From: Hominiventricola aquisgranensis
GTDB lineage: Bacteria; Bacillota; Clostridia; Lachnospirales; Lachnospiraceae
Length of the DNA: 64,000 bases
NCBI RefSeq assembly: GCF_040096225.1
Contig: NZ_JBBMFC010000009.1
Span: 1-64,000, forward strand
Direction: 5' to 3'
The translations under genes and the position numbers were made by a program. Shown here one piece after another: positions 32,000 to 40,418 of the stretch; the first letter of the stretch is position 1, and each line of letters opens with the position of its first letter. Below the pieces are notes generated by a model. The model did not search any database, was not told the DNA's origin, and saw only the letters and a list, made by a program, of their open reading frames with translations.

Positions 32000-34471
32000 A
32001 TGGCCAAAAGACTTTTTAACAAAGAGTTCTTCATCAGAAGCGTGAAGTACAATGTTCGTACACTTTTCCGTAAAGAGATCGAAGAAGCAACCGAACAGCA
32101 GATCTTTCAGGCAGTCGGATACGCTGTAAAAGATGCGATCATGGATGCATGGATCGCAACGCAGAAGGAATATGAGAAATCCGATCCGAAGATCGTATAC
32201 TACATGTCCATGGAGTTCCTGATGGGACGTGCGCTGGGCAACAACCTGATCAATCTTACTTTCTATGATGAAGTAAAGGAAGCACTTGAAGAGATCGGAC
32301 TGGATCTCAATACCATCGAGGATCAGGAGCCGGACGCAGCACTTGGTAATGGTGGTCTGGGAAGACTGGCAGCATGTTTCCTTGATTCTCTGGCAACATT
32401 GGGATACGCAGCTTATGGCTGCGGTATCCGTTACCGTTATGGTATGTTCAAACAGCAGATCGTTGACGGATATCAGGTAGAAGTACCGGATATGTGGCTG
32501 AAGAATGGCAACCCGTTTGAGCTTCGCCGTCCGGAGTATGCAAAGACTGTAAAATTCGGCGGATATGTTCGTGTGGAGAACCGCAATGGCAGAAACATGT
32601 TCATCCAGGAAGGTTATCAGTCCGTACTTGCAGTTCCGGTTGACCTGCCGATCGTCGGATATGGCAACAACGTAATCAACACCTTAAGAATCTGGGATGC
32701 TGAGGCAATCAATTCCTTCGAGCTTGACCGTTTTGACAAGGGTGAGTATGAGAAGGCTGTTGAGCAGGAGAACCTGGCACGTAACCTGGTAGAGGTGCTG
32801 TACCCGAATGACAACCATATGGCAGGTAAAGAGCTTCGTCTGAAACAGCAGTATTTCTTCGTATCTGCAAGTGTTCAGGAAGCGATCGCAAAATATAAGA
32901 AGAAACATTCCGATATCCGTAAGTTCTATGAGAAGGCAACCTTCCAGCTGAACGATACCCACCCGACCGTGGCTGTCGCAGAGCTTATGAGAATCCTGAT
33001 GGATGAGGAAGGTCTGGAATGGGATGAGGCATGGGATGTAACGACTAAGACCTGTGCATATACCAACCATACGATCATGGCAGAGGCACTGGAGAAATGG
33101 CCGATCGAGCTGTTCTCAAGACTGCTTCCGCGTATTTACCAGATCGTAGAGGAGATCAACCGCAGATTTGTAAACCAGATTCAGGAGCAGTATCCGGGCA
33201 ACTATGAGAAAGTCAAGAAGATGGCGATTATCATGGACGGTCAGGTTAAGATGGCTCATCTTGCAATTGTCGCAGGATATTCTGTAAATGGTGTTGCAAG
33301 ACTTCATACAGAGATCCTGAAGAAACAGGAGCTGAAAGATTTCTACGAGATGATGCCGCAGAAGTTCAACAACAAGACCAACGGTATTACCCAGAGACGT
33401 TTCCTGCTTCACGGCAATCCGCTGCTGGCAAAATGGGTAACTGCTCATGTTGGTGACGAGTGGATCACTGATCTGCCGAAGATCAAAGAGTTGACTCTGT
33501 ACGTGGATGATGAGAAAGCACAGCATGAGTTCATGAATATCAAATACCAGAACAAAGTGCGTCTGGCAAAATATATCAAAGAGCACAACAACATTGATGT
33601 CGATCCGCGTTCCATCTTTGATGTACAGGTTAAGAGACTTCATGAGTATAAGAGACAGTTGATGAATATCCTTCATGTAATGTACTTGTATAATCAGATC
33701 AAAGAGCATCCGGATATGGATTTCTATCCGAGAACCTTTATCTTCGGTGCAAAAGCAGCTGCCGGATATATGAGAGCAAAACTGACCATCAAGCTGATCA
33801 ACTCTGTGGCTGATGTGATCAATAATGATGCTTCTATCAATGGAAAACTGAAAGTAGTATTTATCGAAGATTATCGTGTATCCAACGCAGAGTGGATCTT
33901 TGCAGCAGCAGATGTATCTGAGCAGATCTCCACAGCTTCCAAAGAAGCTTCTGGAACCGGTAACATGAAGTTCATGCTGAACGGTGCTGTAACTCTGGGA
34001 ACCATGGATGGAGCAAATGTTGAGATCGTTGAAGAAGTTGGCGAAGAAAACGCATTTATCTTTGGTATGAGTGCAGAGGAAGTTATCGCACTGGAGAACC
34101 AGGGCGGCTATGATCCGTCTCAGCTGTTCAATACCGATCAGGATATCCGTCATGTACTGATGCAGCTGATCAACGGTGAGTACTCACCGAATGATCCGGA
34201 GCGTTTCCGCGAGCTGTACAATGCTCTGCTGGTAGACGGTGGATACAACCGTCCGGATCCATATTTCATCCTGAAGGATTTCCGTTCCTATGCAGAGGCA
34301 CAGAAGCGTGTAGAAGCTGCATACCGCGATGAGAAGGGCTGGGCAAGAATGGCAATGCTCAATGTGGCACATGCTGGAAAATTCACCTCAGACCGTACCA
34401 TCCAGGAGTATGTAGATGATATCTGGAAACTTGACAAAGTGACAGTTGAGTTACCGGAAGAAGCAAAATAA
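32000..34471 (+). CDS. glgP: Glycogen/starch/maltodextrin phosphorylase
   Basis: 823 residues, normal for GT35 phosphorylases. EDQEPDAALGNGGLGRLAAC FLDSLATL spans the N-terminal signature (first motif near residue 110), and the pyridoxal-phosphate lysine lies in EASGTGNMKFMLNGAVTLGT near 655. It releases glucose-1-phosphate from alpha-1,4-glucan in the cytosol. Only 19 bp after ileS with GGGAGG; the pairing with ileS looks like read-through rather than functional. A terminator follows at 34500. Confidence 0.95.
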   Translation: MAKRLFNKEFFIRSVKYNVRTLFRKEIEEATEQQIFQAVGYAVKDAIMDAWIATQKEYEKSDPKIVYYMSMEFLMGRALGNNLINLTFYDEVKEALEEIGLDLNTIEDQEPDAALGNGGLGRLAACFLDSLATLGYAAYGCGIRYRYGMFKQQIVDGYQVEVPDMWLKNGNPFELRRPEYAKTVKFGGYVRVENRNGRNMFIQEGYQSVLAVPVDLPIVGYGNNVINTLRIWDAEAINSFELDRFDKGEYEKAVEQENLARNLVEVLYPNDNHMAGKELRLKQQYFFVSASVQEAIAKYKKKHSDIRKFYEKATFQLNDTHPTVAVAELMRILMDEEGLEWDEAWDVTTKTCAYTNHTIMAEALEKWPIELFSRLLPRIYQIVEEINRRFVNQIQEQYPGNYEKVKKMAIIMDGQVKMAHLAIVAGYSVNGVARLHTEILKKQELKDFYEMMPQKFNNKTNGITQRRFLLHGNPLLAKWVTAHVGDEWITDLPKIKELTLYVDDEKAQHEFMNIKYQNKVRLAKYIKEHNNIDVDPRSIFDVQVKRLHEYKRQLMNILHVMYLYNQIKEHPDMDFYPRTFIFGAKAAAGYMRAKLTIKLINSVADVINNDASINGKLKVVFIEDYRVSNAEWIFAAADVSEQISTASKEASGTGNMKFMLNGAVTLGTMDGANVEIVEEVGEENAFIFGMSAEEVIALENQGGYDPSQLFNTDQDIRHVLMQLINGEYSPNDPERFRELYNALLVDGGYNRPDPYFILKDFRSYAEAQKRVEAAYRDEKGWARMAMLNVAHAGKFTSDRTIQEYVDDIWKLDKVTVELPEEAK

Positions 34472-34489
34472 ATAACAACAGATTCGTCT

Positions 34490-34518
34490 GTATATGCAGG
34501 CACCTCTTTTCATACAAT
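34490..34518 (+). promoter_or_regulatory. Sigma-E-type sporulation promoter
   Basis: GTATATG (34490-34496), 14-nt spacer, CATACAAT (34511-34518). The -10 is an exact sigma-E consensus and the -35 is close to KMATATT. It stands in front of the spoIID-like gene, a classical mother-cell sigma-E target, and the -10 lies inside the loop of the glgP terminator. Confidence 0.6.
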
Positions 34519-34535
34519 GGGAAGAGGTGCTTTTT
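34500..34535 (+). terminator. Terminator of glgP overlapping spoIID-like signals
   Basis: GCACCTCTT / AAGAGGTGC stem with TTTTT. Its loop contains the sigma-E -10 and its 3' arm (AGAGGTG) is the ribosome site of the next gene, so read-through transcripts from glgP would hide that site in the stem. Confidence 0.75.
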
Positions 34536-34537
34536 GT

Positions 34538-35470
34538 ATGAAAAATTATGTAAAAATGTTTCTGGCAGGAATATTTCTGGCAACAGCATTTCCATTTACC
34601 ATGGTGCTTCTGCTCAATGGCAGACAGGGAATCCATAAGGAAAAACAGCTGGATCCGGTGGATTATCAGGTGTTGCAGCAGATGCTCACGGAAGATCTGT
34701 CCTGGATGAGTGATGATACATTGAAATTGCTGGCAGTGCTGTATCGGACGGAAGCGTTTTGTGTGGGGGAATCGTCGGCTATAGAACAGCTCTCATTGTC
34801 CGAACTTTATGGAGAACCATATGGGCGAATCTATCAGGCAATAGAGAGCACATCAGGAATGGCAGTGACCATTGATGGAGAATATCGGGAACTTCCATTT
34901 CATAAGTTAAGTGTTGGACATACAAGAGATGGGAAGCTTCTTGGAGACAGCTATGACTATGTGCTCTCTGTGGAGTGCAGGGAAGATAAAGAAGCCTCTG
35001 ATTATGTGCAGATCTGTACCCTGAGTATGGAGGAAATACTGCGGGCACTGGGCATGGATTACACAGAAATGGCAGACAAAGATATTGCTGGGAAAGACGA
35101 CGCGGATAGTGCGGATGAGCAGGCGAAGCAGCAGAAAATCACCTTAGGCGATTTTGAGTTTCAGAGGGATTCGGAAGGTTATGTAGAATCCGTAAGCCTG
35201 GGTGATCAGACCTGGACCGGGGAAGCCTTCCGGTCTTTGTTGCATTTTCCGTCCAGCTGCTTCTGGATGAAGGCAGATGGTACAACGAAGACGGATAAAA
35301 CGGGAGCAGGTGGCAATACAGGCAACAGGCTTACCATCACCATCAAAGGTGTGGGACATGGATTTGGAATCAGTCTCTATACGGCAGACCGCCGGATCCG
35401 GGAAGGAACGCCCTGGCAGGATATTTTTTCTTGTTTTTATAAAAATGCACAGTGTATAACCATTCCCTGA
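34538..35470 (+). CDS. SpoIID/LytB-domain protein (stage II sporulation protein D-like)
   Basis: 310 residues from ATG 34538, the only start compatible with the ribosome site AGAGGTG. An N-terminal membrane helix (MFLAGIFLATAFPFTMVLLL) anchors an external domain. LTEDLSWMSDDTLKLLAVLYRTEA corresponds to the catalytic Glu region of SpoIID, and the C-terminal ITIKGVGHGFGISLYTADRR matches the GxGHGxGxSQYGA motif. SpoIID is a lytic transglycosylase that degrades septal peptidoglycan during engulfment. The sequence is divergent (Tyr-Thr-Ala replaces QYGA). A SpoIIQ-like gene follows, supporting the role. Confidence 0.8.
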   Translation: MKNYVKMFLAGIFLATAFPFTMVLLLNGRQGIHKEKQLDPVDYQVLQQMLTEDLSWMSDDTLKLLAVLYRTEAFCVGESSAIEQLSLSELYGEPYGRIYQAIESTSGMAVTIDGEYRELPFHKLSVGHTRDGKLLGDSYDYVLSVECREDKEASDYVQICTLSMEEILRALGMDYTEMADKDIAGKDDADSADEQAKQQKITLGDFEFQRDSEGYVESVSLGDQTWTGEAFRSLLHFPSSCFWMKADGTTKTDKTGAGGNTGNRLTITIKGVGHGFGISLYTADRRIREGTPWQDIFSCFYKNAQCITIP

Positions 35471-35500
35471 ACTGGTAAAAATATGACCAGAGGTGATGGT

Positions 35501-36316
35501 ATGCGTAAAAAAAATCAGAAAGGTTTTCTGATCGCACTGTGCCTTTGCATGCTTTCCTTATCCGGAATCTATGGGGTGTATCAGTACCAGAAGAGTGCGG
35601 CTCCGACACCGGAGGAACAGTCCGCTCAGCTTGAGCAGGATCAGAAGGAAACAGCAAATTCCAGAGGTGCAGCAGGACAGACAGAAGCAAAAATTGAAAC
35701 CGAAGAGGATGTGGAGCAGATCGGTCAGACAGAACTGGCAGAGACAGAGCAGGAAGATACGCAGATCGAGATTGCACAGATTGAAAATGGTCAGGCAGAG
35801 GAAGTGCAGTCCTCTGATGAACTGGCCGATGGCGGGGAACTGGCAGCGGAGGAAGAATCCGTGGCTGCAGGTTCTGATCTGGTAGAAGGCAAGGCACTGA
35901 CATTTTCAGCAGATAATCATCTGCGATGGCCAGTGGATGGAGATGTACTTCTGAACTACAGCATGGATAAAAGCATCTATTTTTCCACGCTGAATCAGTA
36001 CAAATATCACCCGGCAGTGGTGATCGCAGCGGAGCTTGGAAGTGAAGTGCGAAGCGCAGCAAGAGGAAAGGTAAGCCAGATCCGGAATGATGAAGAGACC
36101 GGAACCACGCTGACTATGGAACTGGGAAATGGATACGAAGCTATCTACGGACAGCTTGCAGACCTGACTGTTGAGGAAGGGGATACCATTGAAGCCGGTA
36201 CACTGATCGGCTATGTGGGAGAACCAACGAAATACTATACGTTAGAAGGCAGTAACCTGTATTTTCAGCTTCTGAAAGATGATGATCCGGTGAATCCGAT
36301 GGATTTTCTGGAGTAA
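35501..36316 (+). CDS. M23/LytM-domain protein, SpoIIQ-like
   Basis: 271 residues from ATG 35501 (AGAGGTGAT just upstream). N-terminal membrane helix (GFLIALCLCMLSLSGIYGVY), a ~95-residue acidic Glu/Gln-rich spacer, then a LytM fold (LRWPVDGDVLLNYSMDKSIY to YFQLLKDDDPVNPMDFLE). The zinc-binding residues expected in active M23 enzymes (HxxxD and HxH) are replaced: YHPAVVIAAE for the first and LYFQL for the last, so it is probably catalytically dead, as SpoIIQ is. SpoIIQ spans the forespore membrane and pairs with mother-cell proteins in engulfment. Its position after spoIID-like supports this. Confidence 0.8.
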   Translation: MRKKNQKGFLIALCLCMLSLSGIYGVYQYQKSAAPTPEEQSAQLEQDQKETANSRGAAGQTEAKIETEEDVEQIGQTELAETEQEDTQIEIAQIENGQAEEVQSSDELADGGELAAEEESVAAGSDLVEGKALTFSADNHLRWPVDGDVLLNYSMDKSIYFSTLNQYKYHPAVVIAAELGSEVRSAARGKVSQIRNDEETGTTLTMELGNGYEAIYGQLADLTVEEGDTIEAGTLIGYVGEPTKYYTLEGSNLYFQLLKDDDPVNPMDFLE

Positions 36317-36329
36317 GTAACGAAATAAA

Positions 36330-36507
36330 AATGACACCTTTACGATTGCTCCGTGCTGCGCACTCCCGCAATCGTTACCCCCTTATTCGCATATCGGGAA
36401 GCTTGCGCTTCCCTGTTATGCTCATAAAGGGGGCAAAGAATAAAGCTATGAATTCGCTCATGTGCAAGCACATCGCGGTATTCATAGCTTTTTCTTCTGG
36501 TGTCATT
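36330..36507 (+). repeat. Cruciform intergenic element with 9-bp terminal inverted repeats
   Basis: Ends AATGACACC / GGTGTCATT. Nested stems inside: CGATTGC / GCAATCG, CCCCCTTAT / ATAAAGGGGG (near-perfect), GGGAAGC / GCTTCCC and AAGCTATGAAT / ATTCATAGCTT. It reaches into the last codon of the hemolysin III gene. No coding frame is convincing; it looks like a small non-autonomous palindromic element. Confidence 0.6.
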
Positions 36508-37159
36508 ACATCTTTGCAATATAGAACATGGTTACATAGTGACACAGGCTGCCAGCCATGACAAATACATGGAAGATCTCATGGGATCCAAAATACTGAT
36601 GCTTTGCATTGAACAGCGGAAGCTTCAGGGCGTAGATCACACCGCCAATGGTGTAGATCACGCCACCAGCCACCAGCCATATAAAAGCGGCGGTGGGAAG
36701 GGTCTGTACCAGTGGAACCATAGCAAGCACACACAGCCAGCCCATGGCAATGTAGATGGTGGAAGAGAACCATTTTGGACAGGTGATCCAGAATGCCTTG
36801 ATCAGCATGCCTGCAATGGCAACAGCCCACACAAGGATCAGAAGAGGGATTCCTACGGTGTCTCTCAGCGGGATCACACAAATGGGGGTGTAGCTTCCAG
36901 CAATCAGAATAAAGATCATCATATGATCGATCTTACGTAATACTTTATTTACTTTTTCAGAAATATTAAAGGTATGATAAGTAGTGCTGGCGCCGTAGAG
37001 AAGAATCATGCTTGCGGCAAAGATTGCCAGAGCAGGTACCGCATATCGGCCGCCGTCCTTGGCTGCCAGAACCAGAAGAGGGGTAGCTGCCAAGCCGGCT
37101 AGGATCATACCAATAAAATGAGTCAATGCGCTTCCAGGATCTTTAATAGATAATGTCAT
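36506..37159 (-). CDS. Hemolysin III family membrane protein (PAQR/YqfA-like)
   Basis: 217 residues with seven hydrophobic segments. Family landmarks: DPGSALTHFIGMILAG (first His), YGASTTYHTFNISEKVNKVL and RKIDHMMIFILIAGSYTPIC, and the C-terminal SHEIFHVFVMAGSLCHYVTM with clustered His that in PAQR proteins form a zinc site. The name comes from Bacillus cereus hemolysin III; the cellular role in most bacteria is unclear. On the minus strand ATG follows AAGGAGG. Monocistronic. Confidence 0.88.
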   Translation of the reverse strand: MTLSIKDPGSALTHFIGMILAGLAATPLLVLAAKDGGRYAVPALAIFAASMILLYGASTTYHTFNISEKVNKVLRKIDHMMIFILIAGSYTPICVIPLRDTVGIPLLILVWAVAIAGMLIKAFWITCPKWFSSTIYIAMGWLCVLAMVPLVQTLPTAAFIWLVAGGVIYTIGGVIYALKLPLFNAKHQYFGSHEIFHVFVMAGSLCHYVTMFYIAKM

Positions 37160-37277
37160 AATAAATTCCTCCTTGTTAATCTATATTATGATATGTAGTA
37201 TTAAAAACTATGTCTTGGTTTATTCATATTATAACATATAAAGAAGAAAATGCAAGAGGAATTTAAAAAAGATATTA

Positions 37278-37349
37278 CTGTTCAGAGCCTCATTCGCAAA
37301 ATTGCCTCTGTGAGGCTTTACTTTTGCTCATGTGCATGGCTCTGAACAG
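37278..37349 (+). repeat. Palindromic MITE-like repeat, copy A
   Basis: Terminal inverted repeats CTGTTCAGAGCC / GGCTCTGAACAG (12 bp, perfect). The interior ATTCGCAAAATTGCCTCTGT followed by GAGGCTTTACTTTTGCTC is shared almost exactly with the element at 41335-41480. Confidence 0.75.
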
Positions 37350-37351
37350 CA

Positions 37352-37384
37352 ACAAAAAGGCAGTTCCCTTTCGGAAACTGCCTT
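37352..37384 (-). terminator. Terminator of the NlpC/P60 gene
   Basis: AAGGCAGTT / AACTGCCTT stem (9 bp plus GG-CC) followed on the minus strand by TTTTTG. Confidence 0.7.
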
Positions 37385-37403
37385 CCATTATACTTTTATG
37401 TAA

Positions 37404-38516
37404 TTAGAAGATTCTACGTACGGCAAGGACATTCTTGTAGTTTACCGGAGAAGTGAACTTGATTCCGGTAGAAGCGGTGCTGGCATGTACGATGGTGTTT
37501 CCACCAACATAGATAGCAACGTGACCACTGTAGCAGATTATGTCGCCTGGCTGTGCATCTGCAAGGCTTACGCCATATCCAACGCTTCTCATAGCACTGG
37601 AGCTGTGCGGAAGACCGATACCGAAGTTTGCATATACACTCATAACGAATCCGGAGCAGTCAGCACCGTTTGTAAGGCTTGTACCGCCATATACATATGG
37701 ATTACCAACGAACTGGGATGCAAAGCTTGCAATGGAACTGCCGCCTACACTTCCACTGCCTCCGCCGATCACAACAGACTCAGAAGAAGACTCCTTCTTG
37801 GAGCTCTTGCTCTTCTTGGCTTCTGCTGCGGCAGCTGCTTTCTGTGCTGCTTCACGTTCTGCTTTTTCCTTGGCAAGACGAGCTTCCTCTTCCTCCTTGG
37901 ACTCCGCATATACATAATCTGTTCTCAGATCTACAAAATCTGTGGATACCCAACCATCACCTTCCTCGATGGATACCTTTACGAAACCATCCTGTTCATC
38001 CAGAACTGTCAGCTCCTCACCCATGGGAATGAGACCCAGGATAGAAGAATCTGTAGTAGCTTCCTGGCGAACTCTTAAAGTCTCGGTAGTAACAGTAGCA
38101 ACTCTGGTGCCTACCTGTTCAGCCAGTGCCTCAGCATCATCACCGATCACTACATATTCGCCTTTTACATAACCGTGTACATTACCGGAATTGATCAAAT
38201 ACCAACCGTCTTCGGATGCCTCTACATCACCGACAGAATTGTTGAACAGTTTACCAACGATCTCCCCCTCTTCGCTGGCTGTGCTGCGAACATTAACATA
38301 ATCATTGACCTGAGCAATGCAAAGGCCGGTATAATTTTCTTTTGCCGTCTGTGCGACAACTGATTCTACATCTTCATCCGTAGCAGATGACTCATCTAGT
38401 GAAGATGAGATTCCGCCTGCAAGTGCCAGTGAAATAGAAGATGCATCCGCTGTCATAGGATGAATCAGAAATACACCGGCAACTGCCAGAAGTAAAAGTG
38501 ATTTCTTGAATGCCAT
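37404..38516 (-). CDS. SH3-domain NlpC/P60 (C40) peptidoglycan hydrolase
   Basis: 370 residues from ATG 38516, which follows AGGGGG at 6-7 nt; a longer frame to 38555 lacks this. Signal peptide (LLLLAVAGVFLIHPMTADAS), two bacterial SH3 domains (around IAQVNDYVNVRSTASEEGEI and TVTTETLRVRQEATTDSSIL), an Ala/Lys/Glu-rich linker, and a C-terminal NlpC/P60 domain with catalytic Cys in NGADCSGFVM and His in GHVAIYVGGN plus IVHAS. It cleaves D-gamma-glutamyl-diaminopimelate links outside the cell. Monocistronic with its own terminator. Confidence 0.92.
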   Translation of the reverse strand: MAFKKSLLLLAVAGVFLIHPMTADASSISLALAGGISSSLDESSATDEDVESVVAQTAKENYTGLCIAQVNDYVNVRSTASEEGEIVGKLFNNSVGDVEASEDGWYLINSGNVHGYVKGEYVVIGDDAEALAEQVGTRVATVTTETLRVRQEATTDSSILGLIPMGEELTVLDEQDGFVKVSIEEGDGWVSTDFVDLRTDYVYAESKEEEEARLAKEKAEREAAQKAAAAAEAKKSKSSKKESSSESVVIGGGSGSVGGSSIASFASQFVGNPYVYGGTSLTNGADCSGFVMSVYANFGIGLPHSSSAMRSVGYGVSLADAQPGDIICYSGHVAIYVGGNTIVHASTASTGIKFTSPVNYKNVLAVRRIF

Positions 38517-38653
38517 AATAGACCCCCTGATACAAGATTTTACAATTCTATTCAAAATATTACAAAATTATTACAAAAACTAGGGTAAGTATAACAAGGT
38601 TGTAGTAATTTGTCAACTAAACGGGGATTTGTTTACGAAATGTTAATATTTCA

Positions 38654-38667
38654 AACGTTCAGAGCCA
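38654..38667 (-). repeat. Solo end of the MITE-like repeat
   Basis: TTCAGAGCCATGC, the outer end of the palindromic family found at 37278 and 41335, here alone between the NlpC/P60 gene and perR. Confidence 0.5.
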
Positions 38668-38724
38668 TGCGGATTTATAAAAAAAAGCAGGTGAAAGCTT
38701 GCTTGAAAATGATTACTAATTTTC

Positions 38725-38753
38725 TTGACATTTATAATGGTAAATACTATAAT
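38725..38753 (+). promoter_or_regulatory. perR promoter
   Basis: Consensus TTGACA (38725-38730), 17-nt spacer, TATAAT (38748-38753). AATGATTACT just upstream (38708-38717) is identical to the core of the palindrome at 39231-39249, consistent with autoregulation by the encoded Fur-family protein. Confidence 0.7.
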
Positions 38754-38796
38754 AATGTCAGTAACAATTATTGATATCGTTAAAGGAGGGATGCAA

Positions 38797-39186
38797 ATGG
38801 CAGTTCTGAGATACAGTAAACAGCGGGAATCCATTAAGAACTACCTGTGCGGACGTGAGGATCATCCGACTGCGGATATGATCTACACCAGCATCCGAGA
38901 GGAATATCCGAATATCAGTCTGGGAACAATATATCGGAATCTTTCTTTATTAGTAGAGATTGGTGAGATTCAGAAGATCACGACAGACGGAGCGGACCGG
39001 TTCGATGCCAGGGTCACACCGCACAATCATTTTGTTTGCCGCAGATGTGGACGGGTCATGGATATGATGGTACCGGTGGATAGCCCGGTCATTGAAGCGA
39101 ACAAGCTGTGGGATGGCGGAGAGATCCACGAATGCAGGATGGAATTCTATGGAATCTGTAAGGATTGTAAAAAAACAGAGAATTAA
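38797..39186 (+). CDS. perR: Fur-family peroxide-responsive repressor (PerR-like)
   Basis: 129 residues from ATG 38797; the in-frame ATG at 38791 directly abuts AAAGGAGGG and is too close. Winged helix with recognition region LGTIYRNLSLLVEIGEIQKI, then the metal-site segment ARVTPHNHFVCRRCGRVMDM and a C-terminal CKDCKK giving two CxxC structural-zinc pairs. The arrangement fits PerR better than Fur and the very next gene is a rubrerythrin peroxidase whose promoter has a perfect Fur-family palindrome. It represses peroxide defence until oxidised. Confidence 0.85.
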   Translation: MAVLRYSKQRESIKNYLCGREDHPTADMIYTSIREEYPNISLGTIYRNLSLLVEIGEIQKITTDGADRFDARVTPHNHFVCRRCGRVMDMMVPVDSPVIEANKLWDGGEIHECRMEFYGICKDCKKTEN

Positions 39187-39195
39187 AAAAACCTA

Positions 39196-39249
39196 TTGAC
39201 AAAAGGCAATCAACTAGGTATAATAACGGTAACAGTAATGATTACTGTT
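39196..39249 (+). promoter_or_regulatory. Rubrerythrin promoter with PerR-type operator
   Basis: TTGACA (39196-39201), 17-nt spacer, TATAAT (39219-39224), followed by a perfect 9-1-9 palindrome AACAGTAATGATTACTGTT (39231-39249) over the start site. The TAATnATTA core is that of Fur/PerR boxes. Confidence 0.8.
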
Positions 39250-39303
39250 AAGAAAGAAAACAATAAAGCAATATAAATCAAAAAAGAAAAGGAGAACAAA
39301 ATC

Positions 39304-39846
39304 ATGGCAAAATGGGTATGTACAGTATGCGGTTACATTTATGAAGGAGAGCAGGCACCGGAGAAATGTCCACAGTGCGGAGTTCCGGCAAGCAAGTTCA
39401 AAAAGCAGGAAGAGGGAATGACCTGGGCAGCAGAGCATGTTGTAGGTGTTGCAAAGGGCGTTAGCGAGGACATCCTTGAGGATCTGAGAGCAAACTTCAA
39501 CGGCGAATGTTCTGAGGTTGGTATGTATCTGGCAATGGCTCGTGTAGCTCACAGAGAGGGATATCCGGAGATCGGTCTGTACTGGGAGAAAGCAGCTTAC
39601 GAAGAGGCTGAGCATGCAGCTAAATTTGCAGAGCTTCTGGGCGAGGTTGTTACCGACAGCACCAAGAAGAACCTGGAGCTGAGAGTTGCAGCAGAGCATG
39701 GTGCAACCGAAGGTAAATTTGATCTTGCAAAACGTGCAAAAGCAGCTAACCTGGATGCAATTCATGATACCGTTCATGAGATGGCAAAAGACGAGGCTCG
39801 TCACGGAAAAGCATTCGAAGGTCTTCTGAAGAGATACTTCGGTTAA
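39304..39846 (+). CDS. rbr: Reverse rubrerythrin
   Basis: 180 residues. The rubredoxin-like Fe(Cys)4 domain is N-terminal (WVCTVCGYIYEG, CPQCGVPASKF), ahead of the ferritin-like di-iron domain with FNGECSEVGMYLAMARVAHR, YEEAEHAAKFAELLGE and AKDEARHGKAFEGLLKRYFG. This order defines reverse rubrerythrins, NADH-linked H2O2/O2 reductases of strict anaerobes. AAAGGAG precedes ATG. Predicted to be derepressed by peroxide through PerR encoded just upstream. Confidence 0.93.
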   Translation: MAKWVCTVCGYIYEGEQAPEKCPQCGVPASKFKKQEEGMTWAAEHVVGVAKGVSEDILEDLRANFNGECSEVGMYLAMARVAHREGYPEIGLYWEKAAYEEAEHAAKFAELLGEVVTDSTKKNLELRVAAEHGATEGKFDLAKRAKAANLDAIHDTVHEMAKDEARHGKAFEGLLKRYFG

Positions 39847-39880
39847 TCCAAAACGATAATAAGAAAATAGCTTCCTATAT

Positions 39881-39915
39881 AAAGGGTTGTCGCAGTCATG
39901 CGGCAGCCCTTTTTT
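39881..39915 (+). terminator. Terminator of rubrerythrin
   Basis: AAAGGGTTGTCGCA / TGCGGCAGCCCTTT with two G-U pairs, loop GTCA, then six T. Confidence 0.85.
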
Positions 39916-39959
39916 CGACGGCATTGTAACTCGGCTTACATGGATGAATGGTGGATGGA

Positions 39960-40330
39960 AGAATTGACGTAAAATTCATGTAAATTATCTGCAAATATAT
40001 TTTTATGAAAAAAGAATTGACAAATTCATGGATAGACATTATGCACAAAAAAATGAAAGAACAAAAAACTTATTCCTGATTTCCCCACACTTCCCACAAT
40101 AATATCCACATTTTGCACCCTGAAAAATAAGGTAAAATCGAGTTATTCACAAAGTTATCCACATTATCCACATTTTTGGGGGAAAATGGAGGATTTCTAA
40201 AAAGAGGCAAACAAAACAGATGTTTTGTAATTTATTGATAAAACAGACAGGTTTCGGAAAAAGTTGTGTAAAACGCTTGACACTTAAAATATCAAAAATA
40301 TGTGGATATTTTCAGATAAATATAATATTT
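39960..40330 (+). other. Gene-free AT-rich region with a cluster of DnaA boxes
   Basis: About 500 bp without a gene. Contains TTATTCACA (40143-40151), TTATCCACA (40155-40163) and TTATCCACA (40164-40172) in tandem, near matches ATATCCACA (40102-40110) and TTCCCCACA (40081-40089), and TGTGGATAT in reverse (40301-40309). Two are exact DnaA-box consensus. No dnaA, dnaN or rep gene is nearby, so I do not call it an origin; it may bind DnaA for titration or regulation of trmB. Confidence 0.45.
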
Positions 40331-40418
40331 TTGCGAAAAAAATCCTTTTCAGACACGTTACAATCGTGTACAATAAATGCTGTTTGAAAAAGAATGAAAA
40401 GAGGAAAGGGAGGAACAT

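Noticed and set aside
33116..34153. 345-codon frame antisense to glgP
   Set aside because: Shadow of a well-conserved core gene; no start signals and no recognisable domain.
39960..40330. Calling the DnaA-box cluster a replication origin
   Set aside because: No dnaA, dnaN, rep gene or obvious unwinding element next to it; only box clustering is visible, so it is reported as a binding cluster.
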